Part shown: positions 1 to 10,400 of the stretch, one piece after another
How positions within the stretch are numbered: position 1 is the first letter of the stretch
Layout: each line of letters starts with the position of its first letter
Assembly: GCA_016840945.1 (NCBI GenBank)
Contig: JAEORJ010000385.1
Coordinates: 1 to 37,650 of the forward strand
DNA length: 37,650 nucleotides
From: Candidatus Gerdarchaeota archaeon
GTDB lineage: Archaea; Asgardarchaeota; Heimdallarchaeia; JABLTI01
Reading direction: 5' to 3'
Notes under the pieces: model-generated
Databases searched by the model: none
Seen by the model: only the letters and a program-made list of their open reading frames with translations
What the model was told of the DNA's origin: nothing
Made by a program: the position numbers and the translations under genes

Positions 1-1
1 A

Positions 2-2038
2 ATCCCAAAGGATACTACGAATGACAAATATACTTTGATCATAACACCAAATGTCAAAATTGGCAATGATATAGTACCTATGCCTGATTATGAATTCAAT
101 GTTATTGCTAACAAAGCTGATTTATTGGAACATTTTGAAGACAAAGAAAGAGAGAATGTTTATTTGGTTACCGATAAACTCACCATCAGAGCTTCCTTGG
201 AAGGTGGCTTTATTCGAGCTTTTCAACAAGAATCATTCAATAGCACTCCGATTAATTTAGCTGCAGGTCCACCATATGGTTTATCATTAGATAGAACACT
301 AAAACACAAATACAAAATATCAAAAGATAACTGTGAAATGGTTTTAACCTTAGAAGCAGAAAGCATACAAGTACCTGGATTGTTAGTTAAGAAGAATGTA
401 CGAGTTTGTACTGGAAAAGACGAAGTAGAATTTTGGTGTGAATACACTAATATTACTGATAATGCAATATCTGCCTCAGCTAGAGTACAAACACATTCAG
501 GAGGTATTAATCTAAATCCATATTCAGCTTATGGACAAGTTTTTGCACCAATTAAAGGTAAAATCTATGTCGGTGAATACTTAACTGATTTTATGTCAAA
601 TACATTAATTCCTACTGATGCTAAAGCATGGCATGAAAGCTGGAGTGCTGTAGAAGGATTAATTATTAACCACATTAAAGCTTGTATTTGGGAACCAGAA
701 AATATTGAAAAAATACGAACTAATAGCGGTTATGCAAGTACAATCGAAAGTAAATTACTTGAAATACAACCAAAAGAAACAAAGATACCTATTCATCTAT
801 GGCAAAGCTTTGGTTGGAGTTCAGTTCAAGAAGTACGACGAAGATGGAATCAGTTAGTAAATCATAAAGAATTTTCACCTGAAGAGGAACTTTATGGCCC
901 CAATTTAGAACCCATTCTATCATTGCAATTGATTGATAGTAATCTTATCAAAACTGGTTTAAAAGTAACAAAGAAGTTATCATTCGCAAATATTACCAAT
1001 TACCCACTTGAAGGGACATTAAGTTTAATTTTACCTAAAGGTTGGAAGGGCAAGTTTGTAACCAAAGATGGACTACAAGATACTATACAAATGCCAAAAT
1101 TAGAAGCCTTTAAACCAAATCCCTTATCAATTGAAATTGAAGCTCCAGAGAAAACTTCAAACTCAATTGAAAAAATAACTGTTCATTTTAATGGCGAATT
1201 TAAATTAGATTTTGATTTCCATCTTTTAGTAACAACTGATGATAAGGTTGAGATAAAGGAAGACAACATTGAAGGCCATAAAGTTTGGGCTTTGAACAAT
1301 GGAGAAATTTCCTTTAAAGTACCATTAGATATTGGTGGCAACCTCATACGATTAACAGATAAGCAAGGAAAAACCTTTGTAGAGGACAATTTCCCTGAAA
1401 TAAAACCAAAATTCTTAACAGATACATACATTGGTGGTATTTTTCCTGTAGCCTTTAATGCAACAGATAGCGATTTATTGATTAAACCAGAAAAAGTGAA
1501 AACACAAATTGTCGAAGAAGGGCCTTGGAAGGGAATAAAAGCAAAATGGACAATAAAAGAAGATAAAGCATTCCTCTATGGCCAAAAAATGGAAATGACC
1601 TATTTAACTTTACCAGGGAGTAATATCATAAGAGTACAAATAACTAATGAGAACCCTACTGATAGACTCACGAATATGATTGTTAATGGTTTTTGTGATA
1701 TTGCTTTAGATGGATCTCGGGAAGGAAATATTATGGAAGCTCGAGGTTCAAAAGACATCTGGCTGAGGAATACAGCAAGAAATCAATTCTTAAGTTTCTC
1801 TACTATTGACAATCCATTTGTTCGAATCTCTAAAGGGAAGCAATCATTTGCAACGGTTATCCCTGATGGAGAAAAAATGTCTACAATAATCTTTGATCTT
1901 GGACTTATGACGATAAATCTAGTACTAGCTATTTTAAGAACAAAACCAAAGAGTAAATCAACAGTAGAATTCATAGTTGTCTTAAATCACTCGAGAGAAC
2001 AATTATCTGATATACAAAAAGCCTTTGCTAAAAAATAA
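2..2038 (+). CDS. Large beta-rich protein of unknown function, 5' end outside window
   Basis: The reading frame is open from the first bases of the window. The TTG at 35 lies inside a continuing beta-strand-like stretch, so the true start is very probably upstream and the visible 670-odd residues are the C-terminal part. Three beta-rich segments can be seen: a first sandwich (about residues 60-260 of the visible part) that resembles galactose-mutarotase-like folds in pattern; an Ig-like NEW3-type segment beginning near the motif EPILSLQLIDSN; and a second supersandwich-like segment ending in RTKPKSKSTVEFIVVLN. There is no signal peptide or membrane segment in the visible part. Such layouts occur in carbohydrate-active proteins, but no catalytic motif is recognised here, so no function is assigned. 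An 11-bp hairpin with a T-run overlaps its stop codon. Confidence 0.75.
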   Translation: MPKDTTNDKYTLIITPNVKIGNDIVPMPDYEFNVIANKADLLEHFEDKERENVYLVTDKLTIRASLEGGFIRAFQQESFNSTPINLAAGPPYGLSLDRTLKHKYKISKDNCEMVLTLEAESIQVPGLLVKKNVRVCTGKDEVEFWCEYTNITDNAISASARVQTHSGGINLNPYSAYGQVFAPIKGKIYVGEYLTDFMSNTLIPTDAKAWHESWSAVEGLIINHIKACIWEPENIEKIRTNSGYASTIESKLLEIQPKETKIPIHLWQSFGWSSVQEVRRRWNQLVNHKEFSPEEELYGPNLEPILSLQLIDSNLIKTGLKVTKKLSFANITNYPLEGTLSLILPKGWKGKFVTKDGLQDTIQMPKLEAFKPNPLSIEIEAPEKTSNSIEKITVHFNGEFKLDFDFHLLVTTDDKVEIKEDNIEGHKVWALNNGEISFKVPLDIGGNLIRLTDKQGKTFVEDNFPEIKPKFLTDTYIGGIFPVAFNATDSDLLIKPEKVKTQIVEEGPWKGIKAKWTIKEDKAFLYGQKMEMTYLTLPGSNIIRVQITNENPTDRLTNMIVNGFCDIALDGSREGNIMEARGSKDIWLRNTARNQFLSFSTIDNPFVRISKGKQSFATVIPDGEKMSTIIFDLGLMTINLVLAILRTKPKSKSTVEFIVVLNHSREQLSDIQKAFAKK

Positions 2039-2069
2039 TTAAAGAGAGGTAATTCTCTTTAATTTTTTT
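2037..2069 (+). terminator. Hairpin plus T-run terminator
   Basis: Perfect 11-bp inverted repeat (2037-2047 with 2054-2064, loop ggtaat) that starts inside the stop codon of the upstream gene and runs into a T-tract that continues, with one C, to 2077. It looks like a terminator for the partial gene at the left edge. Archaeal termination mainly needs the T-run; the strong stem is an extra. Confidence 0.6.
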
Positions 2070-2202
2070 CTTTTTTTGTCGTTATTTTCCTAAATGTAAA
2101 GTCTTTTATTCAAATTCATCAATTTCAAATATTAGATGAAAGTAGGTTCTATAAAAACCTCGATTATAAATTAAAAAAAAACTTTCAAGGGAAGAAAAGT
2201 TC

Positions 2203-5200
2203 ATGATTAAAAGCAGATTAAATTCTAAAAGCAAATTAGTTCAATTTACTTTAATTATTATTCTAGTTTTATCATTATTTATAACAATACAACAATTCAA
2301 TTATACACCAGTTAGAGGTCATAATCAAAATTCCGAACCAATAGAACTTTTCTCTATTTGGAATGACACCTCTCCCTACATTGATGGTACAATTGATTTT
2401 ACACCTTATGACCTTTCAGGTGAATGGTCTTCAGCAGCTGTTTATGATGTTTATAACTATCTTGATGTACCACGAGGCAAGTTATTAGTTCAAAATAATA
2501 ATGATACATTATGTGTTGCTATTGATATTACTACTTTTACCATTCGTTACCCCAGCTTAGAATGGGGAGCAGCAGTATATTTAGATCTTGATCATAATGG
2601 TTTTGCAAGCCAATATGATTACATAATCAAATATCTCAACATTTCTTCAGTTGATACTTTGGAACTATATAGCTATAATCCAAGTATAAGCACCTGGGAT
2701 ATTGTAGAAACTGGTTCGTTAGGCATTCCTATGACCATTAGTGGCATTATTTTTGATACTAGCTTTGGTAAATCTGCTTTTAATAATGCAAGTGATCACA
2801 GAATGTATGAAATTGAGATTCCCTATACATTAGTAATCGAGGATAGGATTATTGGATTCGGTGTTGAAGCTACTACTAAAGAAACTACTGCTACAAACAG
2901 TGGTGGTTGGCCATTTATTGAAACCGGTCAAAAAGATTATCGAACAAATCCTCAATACTGGGGAGACCTCCATTTAGGGCATTCAAACAATTTTGTTGAA
3001 TTTGTTATTGAAGATAATTTTAACATTAAAGATGAAGCTATTGGGTATAATAATGGGACATTTCTAGGAACTGGCGATATTAACGGAGATGGTGATTTAG
3101 AATTGATTGTTAGTTCAAATAGAACAGTCTCTGGAGATGGCAACCTCTTGGCAATTTATGATTATGTAGGTGGAGCAATTACCCGCATTTGGGAATCATG
3201 GTTATCATCTCAAAGCTCCTATTTCACTTTTGCAATTAGAGGTATTGAGTGTTATGACTTTGATGAGGATGGAAAGGACGAGATTTATGCTGTTGGTGAT
3301 AGCCAATATATTTTGAGATTATTTGATTGGAACACTGTTACTAAAGAGTTCGATAGCGCTTCATACTGTTTTGATAATTTTGATCCCTTGACAGGATATA
3401 TTGCTATAGGTGATGCTGACAATATCTGGGATGGAAGTGTTAATATTGTGATTTCTGATGTTTTAGGATATTTAGGTGTTTTAAACTACAGATCAAATAA
3501 AGATGATTTTATAGTCAATGGTTATTGGACTTTACCAGATATTGCTGGGTTGTACCCAGTAACAAAAATCCATGATGTAGAAATAGCTGATATGGATAAT
3601 GAGGAATATTATCTTGAAACTTTAATGTTATCTCAATTTACTGCTGATGATAGCTTATCTTATACTGCACTGCAAATTGTTGAATTTGATACAGGTACAG
3701 GTTATGATAATCCAACAAATGCTGGTAGCTTTCATGAAGATGATTTACCAATAACTTCATCACCATCAACCTATGATGCTTTTGGTCATACAATTGTTGT
3801 TGAGGATGTAGATAACGATGGTGTTCGTGAAACTATCATTGTTGGTAGATATAATTTGAAGATTTTTGGTTATTTCACATTTAGCCTACCTAGTCCACCA
3901 TTAGAACTTATACTATATGACTCCAATTCACAACCTGATATGGCAGGTGGAGCAGGAGTGTTCGATATCGATGGTGATGCTAAGAACGAACTTATCGTTG
4001 GGTGTAGCAATGGGACAGTAATTATTTATGAAATAACAGACAATAATAGTGATCCAGATGTTGAAGATTTAAGTTATGTTATTGAATGGTCTGGTGATTT
4101 AGGAACTTCTCCAGGAATGAGGAATTCAATTATCGGTTTGGATATCGATAAAGATGGAGATACTGAAGCAATTATTACTGATAATTTTGGTCAAATCATT
4201 GTGCTAGGCAAAGGTACTACCCCTGAAATCACTATTACCTCACCAACGAGTGGTTTTGTTACAAACCAAGAAACAGTTTTTGTAACTTGGGAAATGAGTA
4301 CAAATTCATTACCCATTCATCACTATGATATTTATGTTAATGAATCTCTTACCACAAGAGCAGGTAGTGGCCAGACAGGAGCCTACGTGGCAATTCAACC
4401 TGGTACTAATTATATTACTGTCACTGCTTATGATATAACCAATAAATCTGACAGTTATCAAATCAAAGTTGTTTTCGGAACAGGTTCCCCCGAAGTAGTT
4501 ATTACTAACCCAACGAATAATTTTGCTACAAAAGATCCTGATATAGAAGTAAGTTATTTAGCTTATGATCCTCAATTTGATCCTGTGACTTTTACTATTT
4601 ATCTTAATGATTCTGTAATTGCAACTGGAATTTCGACATTGTTTTATGATTTGAATCTTGAAGTTGATGGATCAGGAGATGGTGTTTATAATATAACTGT
4701 TATAGCCATAGACTCTCCCGAAGGGAATATTGGGCTTGATACAGTTTTTGTAATCTATGGCAATGTTGCACCTCTATTAAATATCACATCTCCTTCAGAT
4801 GGAGCAATAGTGAAAGTATCATCTATTGATATAGAATGGGATTCATCTGATTTGTTAACTGGGATAGATTATTTTGAAGTGTTGAAGGATGGAATTTTAC
4901 AGGGAAGTACTTCTTACTTCTATTATACAGTCAATTTAAATAACGATAAAGAATACAATTTTACTGTAATTGCTTATGATAAAGTAGGAAATATGAATTC
5001 TAAAAGCATATCAATCATTAGAGATATGATTAGTCCAACTGTATCATTTATAGCACCAAGTCTACCGATGACACCTGATGGTGTTTATTATACTGAATAT
5101 ACATCGTTGTTTGTTGAATGGATTGGTTCCGATCAAATTGGGGGTAGTGGTGTAGACTATTATGAATTAGAGATTAATGGTGAATTATATGAAACATATT

Positions 5201-7440
5201 CGGCAACTGATGAAAATGATACCTTAATTTTTGCTGAAGAAGGATTAAAGGAAATATTAATTACCATATATGATAAAGCAGGCAATCTTGATATCGATCT
5301 TTTTGAGCTTGCTGTGGATTTCACAAACCCTACAATAAGTATTATCTCACCTTATAACAACTATATAACTAGCTCAGATAATGTAACAGTGAGTTGGATA
5401 GCTAATGATTTAGGAGCAGGTATAAAAGAATACAATATTTACGTTAATGGTACTTTAATATATACTATCGATGATGATTTAATAACAACTTATATACTAG
5501 ATATCTCAATTGATGCTAATTATACCGTTGAAATAGAAGCAGTAGATTATTTAGATAGAACTAATAGTGATATAATCAATGTAATTCATGATCCGCTTCA
5601 ACCAACATTCTATATTATTGATCCAATAACTAATTTAACTTATACTAGCATTTTATTCCTTAACATGACTTGGGGAGTGATAAATATTATCCCTGAACTA
5701 TACTGTGTATTCGTTGATGGTATTCCTTATCAGAATTACACTGCAGATATAACCAATATTCTTATTGATCTTGAATTGATTTTAGGAACCATCGCTCCTG
5801 ATGATTATCGTACTATTAACATTACTGTTGCAATTTATATAAGTGGCTCTTATTATTACCAAGATACAAAATGGTTTACAATTGATCAAACTGCGCCAAT
5901 AGTGAATATAGTACTACCTCTAGTTGGCTTTCCTGTTACTGAAGAAACGTTATTTATAGATTGGACAGGACGAGATGATGGAACAGCGATTTATCGTTAT
6001 CGAGTATATATTGAAGATGAGTTAGTTGGTACTTTTACAAGCTCTACAACGCAACAATATGTTGATATCAGTGATTATTTAGATGGTGAATATACTATTA
6101 CCGTTGTAGCTACTGATCTAGCAGGAAATGTAGCTAATACATCAAGAACAGTATTCTTCTATCCATCTCCACCTGAATTTGATGTATCAATCGAAGAAAC
6201 GATGATAATAAATAATGGTGATTTCCAATTTGATTTAATTATTATTGATCCACATTTTGGTGTCGCTGAAATTCAAATTGAAGCTGATGCTACCAATACG
6301 GTTTATTATACAGATTTTGGAGGAACAATACAACACACAACCTTCTCTTTACCAATAAATGTCTCTGAAAGTAATTTTGTAGGCAGTGGTTATGATCATA
6401 ATTTAACTATTACTGTAATAGATCAAGATGATCGGGGTAGCTATTTTGTTTCCTATATTGTTCTTGATAAAGTGGATCCAGATATAATACCAAATTCAGC
6501 TGTGATAAACTCACAATTACTCAGCTTAATATCAAATTCAATTGAAATTAGAGAAGATAGCTCAAATCTACATAACTTTAGTATTGCTGTTTCAGATCTT
6601 TATGGTATTTCTGGTGTTGATATTAGAATTACAGGTGACGATTTTAACCAAACATATAATATGAATTATGATTTGGAACTATCTAATCCAGCGATTTATT
6701 ATTACTACTATTATATTTCCATTGACTTTAGTGATTTCAACGAAGGCAATTATTATTTACAATTTATTATCACAGATACAGCTGGTAATGAAATGACTAG
6801 TTTATATCAAATAGGAGTTGCATTTTATCAACCTCAAACTACTCCTCCACCAACTTCAAATCCTGGTAGTAATTGGTTCCAAGAAAATATGATGATGTTA
6901 ATTTATATTGGAGCTGGAGCTCTTGCTGTAATTATTCTATCATCTATTGTTGCTGTAACAGTTAAGAAACGAAATGTGAATAAAGGTTGGAAGAAGGCTG
7001 TCGATGCAGTAGCATATGTTGCTAAAACAGGATTAACTGTCACATTCGTTCCTTATTCCCCAGATCTTTTTGATGATTCACAGCTTTTTGGCGGGGCAAT
7101 GACTGGAATATTAGGTATCCTAGCGGAAATTACTGGGCAATCTGATTCATTATTAACTGCACAAGTTATAGAATATGGAGAAAAACGACTAATCATCTGC
7201 CCAGGTTATTTTGGTAACGCAATACTTCTAATGAATGACGTTAAGGAAATTCATAAAGAAACTCTCAAGAAATTTATTGTTGACTTTGAAATCAATTACA
7301 AGTACCAACTATCAAATGAACTAATTAATCTAAATGACTTCGATGCTGTTCCACTTCTTGTAGAAAGTTACTTTGGTATTCGCCCACCATCTGTTAGACA
7401 ATTACAAAATCAAGAACCAATCTTTGAGCAACTTGGTTAA
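2203..7440 (+). CDS. Giant single-pass surface protein: CBM9-like, 7-blade FG-GAP propeller, Ig-like repeats, TM, cytosolic roadblock/longin-like domain
   Basis: 1745 residues. Order: hydrophobic signal segment (about 11-30); CBM9/DOMON-like beta-sandwich (about 45-230) containing YIDGTIDF and WGAAVYLDLDHNG; a propeller (about 275-670) with seven FG-GAP/VCBS-type loops, for example DINGDGDLELIV, DVDNDGVRETIIV and DIDKDGDTEAIIT, the arrangement known from integrin alpha; about nine Ig/cadherin-like repeats of about 90 residues opening with P-x-I-x-I-T-S-P; one transmembrane helix (about 1563-1587) followed by KKR; then a cytosolic module (about 1599-1715) with beta-beta-alpha-beta-beta-beta-alpha pattern typical of roadblock/longin folds. 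A run of six tyrosines lies at 1499-1504. The ATG has AAGGGAAG upstream. The Asp-rich loops should bind calcium. Extracellular adhesion or glycan recognition with intracellular signalling is inferred. It is paralogous and collinear with the convergent gene that follows. Confidence 0.85.
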   Translation: MIKSRLNSKSKLVQFTLIIILVLSLFITIQQFNYTPVRGHNQNSEPIELFSIWNDTSPYIDGTIDFTPYDLSGEWSSAAVYDVYNYLDVPRGKLLVQNNNDTLCVAIDITTFTIRYPSLEWGAAVYLDLDHNGFASQYDYIIKYLNISSVDTLELYSYNPSISTWDIVETGSLGIPMTISGIIFDTSFGKSAFNNASDHRMYEIEIPYTLVIEDRIIGFGVEATTKETTATNSGGWPFIETGQKDYRTNPQYWGDLHLGHSNNFVEFVIEDNFNIKDEAIGYNNGTFLGTGDINGDGDLELIVSSNRTVSGDGNLLAIYDYVGGAITRIWESWLSSQSSYFTFAIRGIECYDFDEDGKDEIYAVGDSQYILRLFDWNTVTKEFDSASYCFDNFDPLTGYIAIGDADNIWDGSVNIVISDVLGYLGVLNYRSNKDDFIVNGYWTLPDIAGLYPVTKIHDVEIADMDNEEYYLETLMLSQFTADDSLSYTALQIVEFDTGTGYDNPTNAGSFHEDDLPITSSPSTYDAFGHTIVVEDVDNDGVRETIIVGRYNLKIFGYFTFSLPSPPLELILYDSNSQPDMAGGAGVFDIDGDAKNELIVGCSNGTVIIYEITDNNSDPDVEDLSYVIEWSGDLGTSPGMRNSIIGLDIDKDGDTEAIITDNFGQIIVLGKGTTPEITITSPTSGFVTNQETVFVTWEMSTNSLPIHHYDIYVNESLTTRAGSGQTGAYVAIQPGTNYITVTAYDITNKSDSYQIKVVFGTGSPEVVITNPTNNFATKDPDIEVSYLAYDPQFDPVTFTIYLNDSVIATGISTLFYDLNLEVDGSGDGVYNITVIAIDSPEGNIGLDTVFVIYGNVAPLLNITSPSDGAIVKVSSIDIEWDSSDLLTGIDYFEVLKDGILQGSTSYFYYTVNLNNDKEYNFTVIAYDKVGNMNSKSISIIRDMISPTVSFIAPSLPMTPDGVYYTEYTSLFVEWIGSDQIGGSGVDYYELEINGELYETYSATDENDTLIFAEEGLKEILITIYDKAGNLDIDLFELAVDFTNPTISIISPYNNYITSSDNVTVSWIANDLGAGIKEYNIYVNGTLIYTIDDDLITTYILDISIDANYTVEIEAVDYLDRTNSDIINVIHDPLQPTFYIIDPITNLTYTSILFLNMTWGVINIIPELYCVFVDGIPYQNYTADITNILIDLELILGTIAPDDYRTINITVAIYISGSYYYQDTKWFTIDQTAPIVNIVLPLVGFPVTEETLFIDWTGRDDGTAIYRYRVYIEDELVGTFTSSTTQQYVDISDYLDGEYTITVVATDLAGNVANTSRTVFFYPSPPEFDVSIEETMIINNGDFQFDLIIIDPHFGVAEIQIEADATNTVYYTDFGGTIQHTTFSLPINVSESNFVGSGYDHNLTITVIDQDDRGSYFVSYIVLDKVDPDIIPNSAVINSQLLSLISNSIEIREDSSNLHNFSIAVSDLYGISGVDIRITGDDFNQTYNMNYDLELSNPAIYYYYYYISIDFSDFNEGNYYLQFIITDTAGNEMTSLYQIGVAFYQPQTTPPPTSNPGSNWFQENMMMLIYIGAGALAVIILSSIVAVTVKKRNVNKGWKKAVDAVAYVAKTGLTVTFVPYSPDLFDDSQLFGGAMTGILGILAEITGQSDSLLTAQVIEYGEKRLIICPGYFGNAILLMNDVKEIHKETLKKFIVDFEINYKYQLSNELINLNDFDAVPLLVESYFGIRPPSVRQLQNQEPIFEQLG

Positions 7441-7460
7441 TAAAAAAATAAAGAAAAAAT

Positions 7461-7490
7461 TCTCTCTTTAAGAGAGATTTTCTTTTTTAA
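7461..7490. terminator. Shared bidirectional terminator between the two giant genes
   Basis: A 7-bp inverted repeat (7461-7467 with 7471-7477) is flanked on the left by an A-rich tract (T-rich on the minus strand) and on the right by a T-rich tract. It sits in the 53-bp gap between the convergent stop codons and so can serve both directions. Confidence 0.55.
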
Positions 7491-7493
7491 TTC

Positions 7494-10400
7494 TTAGAAA
7501 ACAGCTGACCACTTCTCAGCGATTTCTTCAAACCAAAGCTTTGTTGCTTTTTCGACTGCTAATTGTAATTCCTTTTTATTTCCACGTCGGCCATTTTCAA
7601 TGCCTGAATAGATATCTTTTGTAAGGTTCATCATAGATTGTATGAAATAATATAGATCTTTATTTGTTCGTTCTATTTTTAATAGAAAATCTATATCTTT
7701 TATGATCAAATTAACTTGTTTCTCAGCTTCATCTAACTTGAATTCCACTAGCATTAATATGACTTTTGGAGTTGCTTCGATAATTTTCATTAATCTATTT
7801 TTAGCTTCTTTGGATATCGTTTGCAATAATTCATCTATAGGAGCAGTTTCTATTAGCAATTCTTCTTTATCGGGGATTATAGGTAATGGTGCGGGAGTGA
7901 CTGGTTGCTCTCGAGTTTCTTGTATTTCTTTTAATTGACCAGTTAAACCGTTTTCAGTAATTCTTTTTGTAATGTCTAATGAGCCAAAGAATTCATACAC
8001 TAAATTGTATGATTTTTCAAAAGCTGCAGCATCAACAAAATATTGTGACTTAAGTGGTTCTCGGTAAATTCTCTCATATTTCTTTGTGAAATTCTCTAAT
8101 TTTTCCTTGTGGATAGGTTTAACAGCTTTAACTAATAATCCACCAAATCCAAAATCCCCAGCAAATAAAAGTAAACTTTTTGTGCCAATTTCTAGTGTTT
8201 CAACTCTAGCTTTTCTTCTTTCACCAGTGATTTCTTCAAGAATACTTTGTATGGCAATCATAGCTCCTCCTACTAATTGCTCTTCCTGAATTAATTTTGG
8301 ATTGTATGGGATGTATGTACAAGTTAAGCCTGTACTTCTAACATACAAAACAGCAATTACCTCAGGTTCCCAATTTCTGTTTAAAATCGGTTTACGTAAA
8401 CCAACAACAAGTACTGCTGCAAGAGCAGCAAAAACCAAAATACCTACAGATAAATAGATAATGTTATTTCCTTGACTTATCCAAGGTATTGTTCCTTCTA
8501 GAACAAGTGTGATATTAACAGTTTTAAAAGCAGAATTACCTGCTTCATCATAAGCAACAAATATAAATTGATAATCCCCTTCTTCTAAAGCTCCAAAATC
8601 TACTTCAACTTCATAATTTGTAGTAGTAGCTCTAGTAGCTATTTCTTCAGTCATTGAATAATTGAGATATAATCCATCATTATTGGTAATTATTAATTCA
8701 ACTCTATTGATAATCGTATCATCATAAACTGTTATTTTTAAAATGTGAATATTTGGTCCATCTCTTAGTTTAGTAAATTGAAAAGCACTTGCACTGAATA
8801 TTTGGGAATCGATACTTATTTGGTTGAATGTAAATTCTGGCGCATTAATATCAATATTAATCGTGTATGATATTATTTTCTCACGATTAAACACATCAAC
8901 AACACCAATTTTCAGGGTATGTAAACCAGGTATAGTAGAATAATGTGTTTGATTAACAAATATATCTTCACTAAATGCTTCATCCTCAGCCAAATAATCT
9001 TTTAGAAAAACTCTATTATTATCCATTAATACAATAATTCTATTTACTCCAGATTGTGGATTATCAACTGATAATTCAAAATTAAATATTCCATTTTGAG
9101 TATAAATTATATCACTTAATTGAGTCGAAAATTCTGGTAATAGTAAGAAGACATTTAGGAAAATAGTCTTTGATATTGTATTTCCTGCAAAATCAAATGC
9201 CAATATTGTTATGTTATAGATTCCATCTCCTGCTATGAAATACATATAATGGTAATTTCTACTACAACTACAAATACCTAATGGTGAACCATTTTCAATA
9301 ATTGAATAATATTGAATTCCAGTACCAATATCAAAACCAGACCATAAAACATAAAGCCCTTGATAAAAAACATAAGTGTTATTAGCTGGAGATAAAATGG
9401 ATAATGTTGGATTGACACGGTCGATTTTAACCATTTTAGTATCAAAGAAAAATAATCCAAATGTTGTAGTATTAGCTATTATTGTAATATTAATAACAGG
9501 ATATCCGGTAGGACCTAGAAATTCTACATCTACAATCGTTGAACGTGTAGATAATTCACTTATTCTTGCAACTTCAGTTGTATTTGCTAATATGATAAAT
9601 TCATTTAAATCAGGAATATTTGCAATATCCCAAGAAATAGTTAGATCTGTTGTGGATGAATTTGAAAAGGGTTCTGCTGGTGAAGTTAACATAATTGTTG
9701 ATAGAAGCGAATCATGATTAACAAATACAGTATCGATAGCATATTTATTAGTGAAATCTTTCGCTTGAACAGTTATATTTGAAATCGTATCAACTGGGAT
9801 AGGAAGTTCAACTGTTTTAATTATTGGATTTGTTATTGTTTGATAAAGAACCTCATTAATATATATCAAATATTCTTTAATGCCAGTTCCAAGATCATTA
9901 CCCGTCCAACTTAATATGACAGAATCAATGCTTGTATTATAATTATTAATAGGTGAAGTGATTTCTATAAATGGTGCATACTTGTCATAATAAATAGTTA
10001 TGTGTTTTGTAGCACTATTACCTGCTAAATCATAAACTGTTACAAGGATATCTTTTACTCCTTCTACTCCAAGATTAATTATTCGATTAAAGTCTGTTCC
10101 AGAATAAACAGTTACCTGATTAACAATCACCTCAGAGTGATGGATAAGAGAACCACCAATATTATCTAAAGCTTGCCAAACCAAATTAATAGTTGAAGTT
10201 GAAATATAAGATCCTGAAGCGTGGCTCGTGATTGTTATATTCGGATTAATTGTATCCCTTGTTACAGATATTAATCTGTCAAGACTATTTCCAACATGAT
10301 CATAAGCTGTTACTCTAATATCATAGGATTTATCTATCGGTAAGTTAAAAATATAATAATGATTTGTAGTGATTCCTTGTAGTACACCATCCAAACGAAG